From Hyphomicrobium sp. (GTDB lineage: Bacteria; Pseudomonadota; Alphaproteobacteria; Rhizobiales; Hyphomicrobiaceae), in the NCBI GenBank assembly GCA_024230315.1, contig JAAERO010000043.1, positions 1 to 36,026 on the forward strand: a stretch of 36,026 nt of DNA. The letters are read 5' to 3'. Positions 1-7,572 of the stretch are shown here, piece after piece. The stretch's first letter is position 1. Each line of letters opens with the position of its first letter. The position numbers and the translations under genes are program-made. The notes below the pieces were generated by a model. The model was not told where the DNA came from. It saw nothing but the letters and a program-made list of their open reading frames with translations, and did not search any database.

Positions 1-11
1 ACGAGGCGCGG

Positions 12-88
12 AATGTCCGCTATTGGCACTTAGGGGACATTGATGCCGCCGCGGAGAATGTCCGCTTTCGGGGGTAAAGCGGACACTT
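12..88. repeat. Two adjacent palindromic intergenic repeats
   Basis: Two related inverted repeats lie side by side. The right one (57-88) pairs AATGTCCGCTTT with AAAGCGGACACTT around a 7-nt loop, with one mismatch. The left one (12-41) pairs AATGTCC with GGACATT around a longer, degenerate middle. Both begin with the same AATGTCCGCT core, so they look like two copies of one dispersed palindrome. No coding potential is seen. Such short palindromes are common between genes in Hyphomicrobiales; the copy number in this genome cannot be judged from one window. Confidence 0.6.
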
Positions 89-103
89 GCGTGGGTCCGG
101 GCG

Positions 104-189
104 CCGTTCATGCGCAGCATGGCTTCGCCATGACACGCAGCATGTCTTCGAGATGACGCGGTGTCGCGATCCGGGTCGCGCGTGAACGG
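104..189. repeat. REP-like nested palindromic element
   Basis: The outer arms CCGTTCATGCGC (104-115) and GCGCGTGAACGG (178-189) are complementary except for one position. Inside lie a perfect hairpin CATGGC-TTC-GCCATG (118-132), a related imperfect one (141-155) preceded by the same CGCAG pentamer, and CGCGA/TCGCG (165-169 and 176-180), which overlaps the outer right arm by 3 nt. The whole could fold as a multi-branched stem-loop. It resembles the mobile REP/BIME-type palindromes of alphaproteobacteria, but a small structured RNA cannot be excluded. The stretch 190-293 shows nothing further beyond the leader of the next gene. Confidence 0.55.
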
Positions 190-293
190 TTGATTAAGTA
201 TGATACCAATGACCGCAATTTTGGCCGCAAGGTTAAATTGGCTTGTAAGCCTTGGTGGCTACTCTGCGACGGTAGGGCTTGGTGGAGATTGGT

Positions 294-659
294 ATGCGTA
301 CAGCTTTCTTAGCGTTTGTCTGCGCGGCGTCAGCATTGGCGACGTTGCACTTCGGCTCTAGTACCGCGTTTGCGGGCGGCTCACTCTACTCGAATTCAAG
401 AGGTGGCTACAGCCGGGGCCTCGTACCGCCGGTTGGATGGAGTCACTCCTATCGCTGGTATCGCGATTACGCGCCGCTCTATGCGCGTCAAAATACACCG
501 CTGCCGGTCGTTGTCGTGGTTCCCCCGCCAGTAAGATATTATCCGCCCCCGCGCCGCGTCTTCGGGCGTTATTATCCGCGGGGGAGCTACATCTATGGGC
601 CTGCCGGTACCTACTATCCCCGCGGTTACCCGCGTCACCGTTATCGCGCGGGCTGGTAG
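294..659 (+). CDS. Small secreted Tyr/Pro/Arg-rich protein, function unknown
   Basis: A protein of 121 residues with a clear Sec signal peptide: Met-Arg start, hydrophobic stretch, and likely cleavage after AFA near residue 27. The ATG at 294 is preferred over the upstream in-frame TTG at 279, because GGAG lies about 6 nt before it and the signal peptide then starts normally. The mature part is low complexity: VVVVPPP, RYYPPPRR and repeated YYPRG segments, strongly basic and aromatic. No enzyme motif is visible. Such proteins are exported in many Hyphomicrobiales with no known role; a surface or envelope structural role is only a guess. It converges with the dihydrofolate reductase-like gene. 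Confidence 0.75.
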   Translation: MRTAFLAFVCAASALATLHFGSSTAFAGGSLYSNSRGGYSRGLVPPVGWSHSYRWYRDYAPLYARQNTPLPVVVVVPPPVRYYPPPRRVFGRYYPRGSYIYGPAGTYYPRGYPRHRYRAGW

Positions 660-668
660 GGCACCAGC
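652..668. terminator. Possible bidirectional hairpin between convergent genes
   Basis: GCTGGT (652-657) and ACCAGC (663-668) form a perfect 6-bp stem with a 5-nt loop, at the junction of two convergent genes. The stem overlaps the last codons and stop of the upstream gene. There is no T-run on either side, so intrinsic termination is uncertain. Confidence 0.3.
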
Positions 669-676
669 GCACGCAC

Positions 677-1081
677 TTACGCACTCTTTGCGGAGATGAC
701 CCAAGCGGGATTAAACCAACGGTCGGCATCGCCGTCGTAGGGTAGCCGCGTGATATCCCAGTGCTGAATGAGGGGTGCGTAAACATCCCACACGGGCGGC
801 CCACCGCCAATGAAGATGACTTGGTCGCCAAACCGCGCGATCGTTTCGTGCGGATCCATATGAGAGCGCAATTCTACAATCGTGCGCTCTGCGTGAGCAA
901 ACTCTGGGATCGAGTGATAGGTGAGCGGGCCCGCGAGCAGGACGTGGCCGCGAGTGGCTTTCCAGAAGCGCGCAACGTCGGCCTTGTACTCGGGGCCCGT
1001 TGCGCCCTCCCAAGGCATTTGGCCGCCGAGGCCAAGTTGGCCGCGCTGGCCAATGGCGCACATGGCGCGCACGTCAGCCAT
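677..1081 (-). CDS. Dihydrofolate reductase-like protein
   Basis: A 134-residue protein matching the DHFR fold, which reduces dihydrofolate to tetrahydrofolate with NADPH. The N-terminal AIGQRGQLGLGGQMPW (residues 9-24) is the substrate-loop signature ending in the conserved PW. ADVARFWKAT (34-43) aligns with the substrate helix and places Asp35 at the catalytic acid. VIFIGGG in the second half is the NADPH-binding motif. It is shorter than usual (about 160) and has GPLTYHSI where GRxTWESI is normal, so it may be a divergent paralogue rather than the housekeeping FolA. A strong GGAGGAAGG lies 4 nt before the ATG. It is 40 bp downstream of the hydrolase gene and probably cotranscribed with it. 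Confidence 0.75.
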   Translation of the reverse strand: MADVRAMCAIGQRGQLGLGGQMPWEGATGPEYKADVARFWKATRGHVLLAGPLTYHSIPEFAHAERTIVELRSHMDPHETIARFGDQVIFIGGGPPVWDVYAPLIQHWDITRLPYDGDADRWFNPAWVISAKSA

Positions 1082-1121
1082 GGAGCCTTCCTCCCTATCC
1101 AGTCACTTGCCGTAACTTAAC

Positions 1122-2042
1122 TCAGAATTCCAGGAAAGATTGCAGCTTGGTGAGGAGCGCTTTGGGCACCTCGTCTTGGGGAAGATGATTGCACCGATTT
1201 AGGACCGCAAATTCAGCGTTCGGCAAGAGGCGCTTAAGCCGGCGGCCCGTCGCGAGTGGTACGATGCGATCGCGACGGCACCATACGAGCAGCGTCGGCA
1301 GTTGGATTGTGCGATAGTGCGCGCCCATCCGGCGTTTGTTGGCATCGAGGATCGCCTGGGCTGTCGCAACGAAGGCGTGGCGGCTGCCAACGTCATAAAA
1401 GGGCTTCGCGTAACCTTGGATGTCGGCTTCGGAGGCGTCCCGGCCGGGCGCGCGAACGTATCCAAGAAGAAGCCGTGCGATCAATTCTGGCGTCGCCGTG
1501 GACATAACTGCGTAAGGTAGGCCGGGCGTGCGGATGAGTTTGGCAACACCTGGGAAGTCTTGCCTGAGCGCTGGGGCATCGATGATGACGAGGCGATCGA
1601 TGCGGTTCGGCCCGTGATCGAGCTTTAGCGCAGTCAACAAGGCTACCGTTCCGCCGAACGAGTGCCCAATGAGCGTAATGTCGAAAAGCGCGCGCTTGCG
1701 AATGAAGGCCGCGACGAGGGCGGCCTGATCTGCTGCTGAATAGCGCTGGTCCAAAGGTTTGTCGGAGCGCCCGAAGCCTTTGAGGTCCACTGCGATGACA
1801 CGATGGTCGCGTGCGAGCTCCGGCAGGACGTGGCGCCAGGTAAAGGTCGACGCACCAAGGCCATGCAGCAACACAAGGGTGGGCCCCTCGCCGTACTCCT
1901 CAGCGTAAAGCAGCGTTCGCGGCTGGCCCGGCACGGAAACGGCGATTCGATAGGCCAATCGGGCCGACGCGCGCTCGCAGAGCATGCCGAGGCACGCAAT
2001 CAGCACCGCACTCAGAACAGTTGTTCGCGCAAGCCTCGCCAT
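1122..2042 (-). CDS. Alpha/beta-fold hydrolase, exported or membrane-anchored
   Basis: A 306-residue alpha/beta hydrolase. HGLG (60-63) is the oxyanion-hole motif, GHSFGG (126-131) carries the nucleophile Ser128, Asp258 (CRRDR) is the likely acid and His286 (NRCNH) the base, so the triad is complete. DLKGFGRSDKP (86-96) is also typical. Residues 1-28 form a signal peptide or signal anchor, placing the enzyme at or outside the inner membrane. The substrate cannot be told from sequence; carboxylesterases, haloalkane dehalogenases and lactonases share this pattern. GAGAGACA precedes the ATG. The gene starts divergently from the mraZ control region and is first of a two-gene unit with the DHFR-like gene. 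Confidence 0.85.
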   Translation of the reverse strand: MARLARTTVLSAVLIACLGMLCERASARLAYRIAVSVPGQPRTLLYAEEYGEGPTLVLLHGLGASTFTWRHVLPELARDHRVIAVDLKGFGRSDKPLDQRYSAADQAALVAAFIRKRALFDITLIGHSFGGTVALLTALKLDHGPNRIDRLVIIDAPALRQDFPGVAKLIRTPGLPYAVMSTATPELIARLLLGYVRAPGRDASEADIQGYAKPFYDVGSRHAFVATAQAILDANKRRMGAHYRTIQLPTLLVWCRRDRIVPLATGRRLKRLLPNAEFAVLNRCNHLPQDEVPKALLTKLQSFLEF

Positions 2043-2259
2043 TGTCTCTCATTGAGCTGTGAGACAACGAGTCCCTGGCCCCGTTATTTGTTTAGCTGCG
2101 AGGCAACATAGTTGCCCGGCCATAACGCCCCCAACAACTTGAATCTATGGGCCACGTTGCAGATCCATCACCGGACCTGGCGGTGATGAGTGCGTGCTGG
2201 TTCGGGATCGCCAGCGCCCACTGCGGCGCCAAATCGGCGTTTTAGCCCACAGATTTGAG

Positions 2260-2274
2260 TTAATAAACCATTGA
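2260..2274. promoter_or_regulatory. Weak CtrA-like site (TTAA-N7-TTGA)
   Basis: TTAA (2260-2263) and TTGA (2271-2274) are separated by 7 nt, one base short of the TTAA-N7-TTAA site used by the alphaproteobacterial cell-cycle regulator CtrA. It lies just upstream of the MraZ boxes. TTGACG at 2271 could alternatively be a -35 element, but no convincing -10 follows at normal spacing. One near-match in an intergenic region can be chance. Confidence 0.25.
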
Positions 2275-2285
2275 CGACCAGCTTT

Positions 2286-2310
2286 TCCCATGGCATCCCA
2301 TATTGGCCCA
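2286..2310 (-). promoter_or_regulatory. Triple MraZ-box operator
   Basis: On the minus strand three direct repeats read TGGGC, TGGGA, TGGGA, separated by exactly 5 nt each (plus-strand NCCCA at 2306-2310, 2296-2300 and 2286-2290). This is the arrangement described for E. coli MraZ, which binds TGGGN direct repeats with 5-nt spacers and represses the dcw promoter. The array ends 146 bp before mraZ and its orientation is opposite to the gene. Autoregulation of the cluster by its own first product is the natural inference; an effect on the divergent hydrolase gene is also possible. Confidence 0.65.
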
Positions 2311-2312
2311 GC

Positions 2313-2397
2313 CGCACCGGGCAGGGTTCCGTGGCCGGGCGCCGGCCTCGAAGAGAGGGCTCGAGGTAACGAGCGACCGCCACGGCCTGCCGGTGCG
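2313..2397 (+). promoter_or_regulatory. Long stem-loop in the mraZ leader
   Basis: A 5' arm at 2313-2335 pairs with a 3' arm at 2379-2397 over 19 base pairs, interrupted only by a one-base and a three-base bulge on the 5' side. Inside, CCTCGA (2346-2351) pairs with TCGAGG (2361-2366). TTTTT follows at 2409-2413, 11 nt after the stem. If transcription starts near the MraZ boxes, this folds in the leader about 60 nt before mraZ. It could attenuate, protect or terminate the transcript; the gap before the T-run makes a classical intrinsic terminator doubtful. The rest of 2043-2456 shows no gene. Confidence 0.5.
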
Positions 2398-2456
2398 AGG
2401 GCAATTAGTTTTTCAGCGTTTGGTTTTGGAGTTGTTGACGAGGCTTCGAATAGGGG

Positions 2457-2966
2457 ATGAACCGATTTGTCTCGACATTCACAAACAAGATCGACGCCAA
2501 GGGTCGGGTTTCGATTCCGGCACCATTTCGCGCCGTGCTCGAGCGCGACGGTTATGCGCATGGAAGCGTCGGAGGGGTCTACTGTTACCCTTCTCTCGAT
2601 GCTCCGGCGCTCGATGCAGGCGGCGAGAGACTTGCAAAAAAGATCGACGGGCTTCTATCGGGCCTGCCGGATTATTCAGATGAGCGAGATGAGCTGTCTG
2701 TCGCGCTCTACGGCGACGTCCAAGTTCTCAGCCTCGATGGGGACGGCCGCATCGGCCTTCCTGAAAGTCTTCGCGCGCACGCCGGTCTCACAACCCAGGT
2801 CACATTTGTCGGCCTTGGCGACAAGTTTCAAATGTGGGAGCCGGGCCGCTTCGCCAAACGGCGCGAGCGTGCGCGGGAAAAAGTTCAGCATACTCGGAAG
2901 CTTTTCAGCGCGGGGAACCGCCATGCCTCCTCGGAGGAGGGCGGTGATGAAGGAGCACGGGGATGA
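2457..2966 (+). CDS. mraZ: Transcriptional regulator MraZ
   Basis: A 169-residue MraZ/SpoVT-AbrB-type DNA-binding protein, first gene of the dcw cluster. [20 protein letters not shown] (2-21) is the first AbrB-like motif and [12 protein letters not shown] the second, the usual two half-domains. MraZ forms ring-shaped oligomers that bind TGGGN repeats, and such repeats are present 150 bp upstream. The N-terminus fits the family, yet the ribosome site is odd: AGGGG directly abuts the ATG with no spacer, and GAGG lies about 14 nt before it. The C-terminal 30 residues are charged and poorly conserved in the family. The stop overlaps the rsmH start as ATGA. Confidence 0.95.
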   Translation: MNRFVSTFTNKIDAKGRVSIPAPFRAVLERDGYAHGSVGGVYCYPSLDAPALDAGGERLAKKIDGLLSGLPDYSDERDELSVALYGDVQVLSLDGDGRIGLPESLRAHAGLTTQVTFVGLGDKFQMWEPGRFAKRRERAREKVQHTRKLFSAGNRHASSEEGGDEGARG

Positions 2967-3994
2967 TTGGGCGGCGCAGGTGGCCAGGGATCCCCTCCAC
3001 TGAGCCAGAGCGTTCGCGCCACATCCCCGTGCTGCTTTCCGAAGTCCTGGAAAGCCTGTCCCCAAAAGACGGGGCAATCTACATCGATGGGACATTTGGC
3101 GCAGGCGGCTACACGCGTGCGATTCTAGAGGCGGCCGACTGCCGCGTCGTGGCGCTCGAGCGCGATCGGAGGGCGATTGAGAACGCGCAAGCGATCTGCG
3201 CGGCATTTGATGATCGCCTGACCCTTGTTGAGGCGCAATTCAGTACGATTGATGCCGTCGCCGAAGCACGAGGTTTCGATCTCGTCGATGGCGTCGTACT
3301 CGACGTTGGCGCTTCCTCCATGCAACTCGATGATCCTGAGCGTGGATTCTCGTTTCAGTCGGACGGTCCACTCGATATGCGTATGTCGTCGGAAGGGGGT
3401 TCCGCGGCCGACGTCGTCAACGTAACCGATGAGGAAACGCTCGCTCGCATCATCTACATTTTTGGCGAGGAGCGCCGCTCGCGTGCGATCGCGCGTGCCA
3501 TTGTCGCTGCGCGTACCAAGGCGCCGTTACAAACGACACGCGCACTGGCCGATGTCGTCTCATGCTTGTTCGGCGGGCGCAAGGTCGCCGGCCGCCATCC
3601 CGCGACGCGCACTTTCCAGGCCCTGCGTATCTATGTGAACGATGAGCTTGGCGAGCTGGCGCTAGGTCTGAGTGCAGCCGAGCGCTGCTTGAAGCCAGGC
3701 GGACGGCTGGTGGCGGTCACGTTTCACTCGCTCGAAGACCGCATTGTGAAGCGCTTTTTGAGCGCGCGCTCGGGAAAGAAAGTCAGGGGTTCGCGCCACC
3801 TGCCGGAGCAATCCATAAAATTAGAACTACCAAGTTTTCATATTGTTAACCCGGGTCCGTTAACTCCTTCTAAAGGAGAACTCGAGGTGAACCCGCGCGC
3901 CAGATCGGCACGCTTGAGGGCCGCTGTCCGCACGGAAGCCCCCGCATGGCCTCTTGATATGGCGCAGCTGGGCTTGCCCTCGATCGAGCAGTAG
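2963..3994 (+). CDS. rsmH: 16S rRNA (cytosine(1402)-N(4))-methyltransferase RsmH
   Basis: A 343-residue SAM-dependent enzyme (MraW) that methylates N4 of C1402 in the decoding centre of 16S rRNA. Visible family motifs are [13 protein letters not shown] (20-32), the SAM-binding [12 protein letters not shown] (40-51), [20 protein letters not shown] (111-130) with DGPLDMRM after it, then [31 protein letters not shown] and the terminal [12 protein letters not shown]. The start overlaps the mraZ stop by 4 nt, suggesting coupling. Codon use changes sharply near the end: 3811-3880 is only about 36% G+C and uses codons rare elsewhere here (TTA, CTA, AGT, ACT). This stretch still encodes a plausible RsmH C-terminus, so it is not an insertion. 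Confidence 0.97.
   Translation: MIGRRRWPGIPSTEPERSRHIPVLLSEVLESLSPKDGAIYIDGTFGAGGYTRAILEAADCRVVALERDRRAIENAQAICAAFDDRLTLVEAQFSTIDAVAEARGFDLVDGVVLDVGASSMQLDDPERGFSFQSDGPLDMRMSSEGGSAADVVNVTDEETLARIIYIFGEERRSRAIARAIVAARTKAPLQTTRALADVVSCLFGGRKVAGRHPATRTFQALRIYVNDELGELALGLSAAERCLKPGGRLVAVTFHSLEDRIVKRFLSARSGKKVRGSRHLPEQSIKLELPSFHIVNPGPLTPSKGELEVNPRARSARLRAAVRTEAPAWPLDMAQLGLPSIEQ
3811..3880 (+). other. AT-rich island inside rsmH with paired GTTAAC sites
   Basis: Seventy bases at about 36% G+C by count inside a GC-rich gene. They contain GTTAAC twice (3845-3850 and 3859-3864, 8 nt apart) and a perfect hairpin CTCCTT-CTA-AAGGAG (3864-3878). The island ends about 140 bp before ftsL. It may carry an internal promoter or a regulator site for ftsL/ftsI, but no clear -35/-10 pair was found. 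It may instead reflect local mutation or recombination. Confidence 0.35.
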
Positions 3995-4023
3995 TAACCC
4001 CGCTTGCGGGAGGGCCGCCGCCG

Positions 4024-4344
4024 ATGCGTTTGTACATTTTTGCTGCCCTTGCCATCGCGCTCACGAGCGCATTTGCACTCTACGGCATCAACTACGACAC
4101 GCGACAGCTGGAGCGGCGTGTCCAAGCTAAGGAGCGCGCCATCAAAATAGCGCGCCGCGACATTGCCGTGCTGAAGGCGGAGCGCGCGCATCTTGGCCGG
4201 CCAGAACGCATCGAGCCCTTAGCCCGAGCACAAGGACTTCGTCCGGCCACCGAGCGCCAGTTGTTCGCCGGGCCGGCCGAAGCTATGGCGAACGTGTTCT
4301 CTGAGACCGCTCAGCGTATCGCGCGCGCCTCAAGGGGCGAGTGA
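4024..4344 (+). CDS. ftsL: Cell division protein FtsL
   Basis: A 106-residue bitopic membrane protein. Residues 3-22 form one transmembrane helix, followed by a leucine/charged coiled-coil region (about 28-65) with ERRVQAKERAIKIARRDIAV and the family's LGRPERIEPLARAQGL. FtsL joins FtsQ and FtsB in the divisome to activate FtsW/FtsI. Sequence is weakly conserved in the family; identity rests on length, topology and position between rsmH and ftsI. The Shine-Dalgarno GGGAGGG lies 9 nt before the ATG, and its 5' part pairs in a small hairpin (CCCGC-TT-GCGGG) just after the rsmH stop, which may modulate initiation. Confidence 0.9.
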   Translation: MRLYIFAALAIALTSAFALYGINYDTRQLERRVQAKERAIKIARRDIAVLKAERAHLGRPERIEPLARAQGLRPATERQLFAGPAEAMANVFSETAQRIARASRGE

Positions 4345-4345
4345 C

Positions 4346-6091
4346 ATGGAACGCGCCATTACCATCACACCCCTGGGAGGCAAGCCTGCGCGGCGGCCTC
4401 AGGGCAAGTTGGGTGACACTGTGGCGAACGGCAGGCTGCGCATGTTAGTTGCTAGCTTGGCCATAGCAGTAGCCTTCATGGCGGTTGCCGGACAACTCGT
4501 CCGTCTCGCGCTGTCGAGCCAGTTTCAAGTTACTTCTTCGCTCAACGCCACCATCGCAGAGAGTTTCGCGCGACCCGATATCGTTGATCGAAACGGCCGC
4601 TTGCTTGCGACCGACGTCGAGGCGCAGTCACTGTTCGCCGACCCAACACGTGTGATCGATCGCGACGAGGTGGTCGAAAAGCTGGCGTCCATTTTCCCCG
4701 ACCTCAATCAGGTTGAGCTGCGCAAAAGCCTTTCCAGTCCGCACCGCCGCTTTGTTTGGATCCGGCGCGGCCTGTCGCCCAAGACGGCGCAGCGTATTCA
4801 CAACCTCGGGCTGCCTGGGCTCGCATTTCGCCGCGAACTGCGGCGTGCCTATCCAGGTGGCGCACTCGCTGGACATGTGCTGGGTCACGTCAACGTCGAC
4901 AACAAGGGCGTTGCCGGCTTTGAGCGTTATCTCGATGAGGTTGTCGGTGTTGAAGCCGTATACGGGGCAACGTTGGCCGAGCGCGCACCCGCGCGCCTTT
5001 CGCTCGATATTGGCGTGCAACACGCAGTGGAGGAAGAGCTTGCCACAGCGATAAACCGGTTTCGCGCGCGCGGGGCGGCCGGCATTGTGCTCGACATCGA
5101 TACCGGCGAGGTCTTGGCTTCGGCATCTCTTCCCGATGTCGATCCGGCACGGCCGATCATGAGCCTCGATCCCGCACGCATCGACAAGGTCGCCAACAGC
5201 ACATTCGAGCTTGGGTCTGTCTTCAAGATGGTCACTGTTGCGATGGCGCTCGACAATGCCGTCGTCTCTCTTGACACGATGGTTGACGTGCGCGAGCCGC
5301 TCACCGCAGGCCGCTTCACCATCCGCGATTTGCATCCCGCAGACCGGCCGCTTTCTGTGGCTGACATATTTATTCGGTCGTCGAATGTCGGTGCTGGGGT
5401 GTTAGCGCTCGAGGCCGGGCCGCAGCGATCGCGTGAATTTCTGGAAAGGCTGCGGCTCCTCGATCCTATCAAGACCGAAATCGGGCCGATCGCCGCTCCG
5501 CAAGTTCCCGATCAGTGGCAAGAGTCTGAGATCATCACGACGTCATACGGTCACGGAATTGCGGTGGCTCCACTGCAATTCGCGGCTGCTGCGGCGACGC
5601 TCCTCAACGGTGGTCACCGCGTGATACCGACGTTCGTCAAGCGCCAGCCAGATGCCGAACGTGACATGGTGCCGCTCATCAAGCCAGCGACCAGTGATGA
5701 TATTCGAAGGATCATGCGCCGCAACGTCACCGACCCGAAGGGCACCGGCAAGCGCGCAAACGTTGCCGGCTATCCCGTTGGCGGCAAGACCGGCACAGCG
5801 GAGATCCCCGGTGCCGGCGGATATAAAAAGGATGCGGTGATTTCCTCGTTTCTTGCGGCCTTTCCCATGAATAAGCCGAAATATTTGGTGTACGTGCTGC
5901 TGTTCGAGCCGAAAGGAACTGGAGATTCGGGCGGGGAAGTGTTCGCTGGCAGAAACGCAGCGCCAACCGCGGGGCGCATCATCAGGCGCATCGGGCCGCT
6001 TTTGGGCCTGCTACCCACATCTGAGGCAGCGGCTGCACAATCCAACCGGGTATTTGACGCCACGCGCCTCGCCAAATATGAAGCTCGGTGA
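4346..6091 (+). CDS. ftsI: Peptidoglycan D,D-transpeptidase FtsI (PBP3)
   Basis: A 581-residue class B penicillin-binding protein that crosslinks septal peptidoglycan in the periplasm. There is a cytoplasmic tail, a transmembrane helix at about 33-55, a pedestal domain starting at RPDIVDRNGRLLATD (76-90), and a transpeptidase domain with all three active-site motifs: SVFK (Ser291 nucleophile, Lys294), SSN (345-347) and KTG (481-483). A non-catalytic C-terminal tail follows. It starts one base after the ftsL stop with AAGGGG about 9 nt upstream. Its polymerase partner FtsW is encoded further down the same cluster. Confidence 0.97.
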   Translation: MERAITITPLGGKPARRPQGKLGDTVANGRLRMLVASLAIAVAFMAVAGQLVRLALSSQFQVTSSLNATIAESFARPDIVDRNGRLLATDVEAQSLFADPTRVIDRDEVVEKLASIFPDLNQVELRKSLSSPHRRFVWIRRGLSPKTAQRIHNLGLPGLAFRRELRRAYPGGALAGHVLGHVNVDNKGVAGFERYLDEVVGVEAVYGATLAERAPARLSLDIGVQHAVEEELATAINRFRARGAAGIVLDIDTGEVLASASLPDVDPARPIMSLDPARIDKVANSTFELGSVFKMVTVAMALDNAVVSLDTMVDVREPLTAGRFTIRDLHPADRPLSVADIFIRSSNVGAGVLALEAGPQRSREFLERLRLLDPIKTEIGPIAAPQVPDQWQESEIITTSYGHGIAVAPLQFAAAAATLLNGGHRVIPTFVKRQPDAERDMVPLIKPATSDDIRRIMRRNVTDPKGTGKRANVAGYPVGGKTGTAEIPGAGGYKKDAVISSFLAAFPMNKPKYLVYVLLFEPKGTGDSGGEVFAGRNAAPTAGRIIRRIGPLLGLLPTSEAAAAQSNRVFDATRLAKYEAR

Positions 6092-6119
6092 CGCGTCCCT
6101 TAACGCGGACTGATGCAGC

Positions 6120-7568
6120 ATGCTTCTATCTTCCCTCTTCGGGCCCGCCTTTCCGGTCCCCGATGCCGCCGGGGGCGTGCGGGTCGCCGGTTTGACAGCC
6201 GATAGCCGCCTCGTTCGTCCTGGCTTTGTCTTTGTCGCAGTCGCCGGCGCCAAGGTGGACGGCGCGCGTTTCATTGAGGATGCCGTCTCTAAAGGCGCCA
6301 TCGCAGTACTCGCGTACGAGGACGCTGACATTCCCGACATCGAAGCGATTCCAATTCTGCGAACGCGCGAGCCGCGTCGCGAGTTGGCTCTTATGGCCGC
6401 CCGTTTTTGTGGTCTGCAGCCAGAGACGGCCGTTGCTGTGACCGGGACGAGCGGGAAGACGTCGGTTGCGGAATTTACGCGCCAGATATTCACAACGCTT
6501 GGGTACAAGGCCGCCTCAATCGGCACCATAGGTCTGACGAAGCCGGGTGGCGGCATCTACGGCTCGTTGACGACGCCCGACCCGGTCACGTTGCACGAAA
6601 CACTGGCTGAGCTCGCGGACGATGGCGTGACGCACGTTGCGTTTGAGGCGTCCTCGCATGGCCTCGATCAATACCGTCTCGATGGTGTGACGCTCAAAGC
6701 GGCGGCCTTCACCAATCTGGGTCGCGATCACCTCGACTATCATCCCACAATGGACGATTATTTTTCCGCCAAGTTGCGCCTCTTCTCCGAGCTATTGCCG
6801 GAGGACGCGATCGTCGTTGTGAACGCCGACGGTGCCGGTGCCGAGGAAGTCATAAAGACGGCGCAAGACAATGGCCGCAAGGTGCTGACCGTTGGCCGCA
6901 AGGGCGAAGACCTGAAATTGGAGCGACTGACGCGCGAAGGCTTCGCGCAGCGGTTGTCGGTGGGTAACGACGGGCGCTCGTTCGATATTCGTCTACCGCT
7001 GCTCGGCGAATACCAAGCCTCCAATGCACTCGTTGCAGCGGGCCTTTCGGTTGCGACGGGGGAGCCTGTAGGACGCGTGCTGCCCGCGCTGCAGTGCCTG
7101 GAGGGCGTCAAGGGCCGTTTGGAAATTGTGGGCGAGACGCGCGGCGGTTTGGCCGCGGTCGATTATGCGCACAAGCCTGAGGCGCTCGCCGCGATGCTTG
7201 CCGCGTTGCGCCCGTTTGTGACGGGAAAACTTATCTGTGTACTGGGTTGTGGTGGAGACCGCGATAAGGGCAAACGCCCCCTCATGGGTCAAATTGCGAT
7301 TGCGAACGCTGACGTGGTGATCATCACTGACGACAATCCGCGTAGCGAGAAACCGGAAGCGATCCGCGCCGAGATCATGGCGGCAGCGGGGGGGGCGCAG
7401 GAAATTGGCGACCGCGCCGAAGCCATTGGCGCGGGCGTCGCCATGCTGGGTGAGGGTGATGTGCTCGTCGTGGCTGGAAAAGGTCACGAAACCGGTCAGA
7501 TCGTGGGTGATAAGGTGCTCGCCTTTTCAGATCACGACGAGCTGCGCAAAGCGTTGGAGCGCGCCTGA
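6120..7568 (+). CDS. murE: UDP-MurNAc-tripeptide synthetase, meso-DAP adding (MurE)
   Basis: A 482-residue Mur ligase that adds the third residue to UDP-MurNAc-L-Ala-D-Glu in the cytoplasm with ATP. The three Mur domains are visible: an N-terminal UDP-binding domain with LTADSRLVRPGFVFVA (25-40), the central ATPase with P-loop GTSGKTS (109-115), TTPDP and SSHGLDQYRLDG, and the C-terminal domain with DYAHKPEAL and DNPR (405-408). DNPR marks use of meso-diaminopimelate rather than lysine. The ribosome site before the ATG is weak. It is followed 4 nt later by murF. Confidence 0.97.
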   Translation: MLLSSLFGPAFPVPDAAGGVRVAGLTADSRLVRPGFVFVAVAGAKVDGARFIEDAVSKGAIAVLAYEDADIPDIEAIPILRTREPRRELALMAARFCGLQPETAVAVTGTSGKTSVAEFTRQIFTTLGYKAASIGTIGLTKPGGGIYGSLTTPDPVTLHETLAELADDGVTHVAFEASSHGLDQYRLDGVTLKAAAFTNLGRDHLDYHPTMDDYFSAKLRLFSELLPEDAIVVVNADGAGAEEVIKTAQDNGRKVLTVGRKGEDLKLERLTREGFAQRLSVGNDGRSFDIRLPLLGEYQASNALVAAGLSVATGEPVGRVLPALQCLEGVKGRLEIVGETRGGLAAVDYAHKPEALAAMLAALRPFVTGKLICVLGCGGDRDKGKRPLMGQIAIANADVVIITDDNPRSEKPEAIRAEIMAAAGGAQEIGDRAEAIGAGVAMLGEGDVLVVAGKGHETGQIVGDKVLAFSDHDELRKALERA

Positions 7569-7572
7569 CAGG

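Noticed and set aside
2434-2439. TTGACG just before mraZ as a -35 element
   Set aside because: A -10 at normal spacing would fall inside mraZ.
3997-4012. CCCGC-TT-GCGGG after rsmH as a terminator
   Set aside because: No T-run follows, the loop is only 2 nt, and it overlaps the ftsL ribosome site inside an operon.
4628-5335. Minus-strand open frame inside ftsI (235 codons)
   Set aside because: FtsI motifs are intact on the plus strand and the antisense product has no recognisable features.
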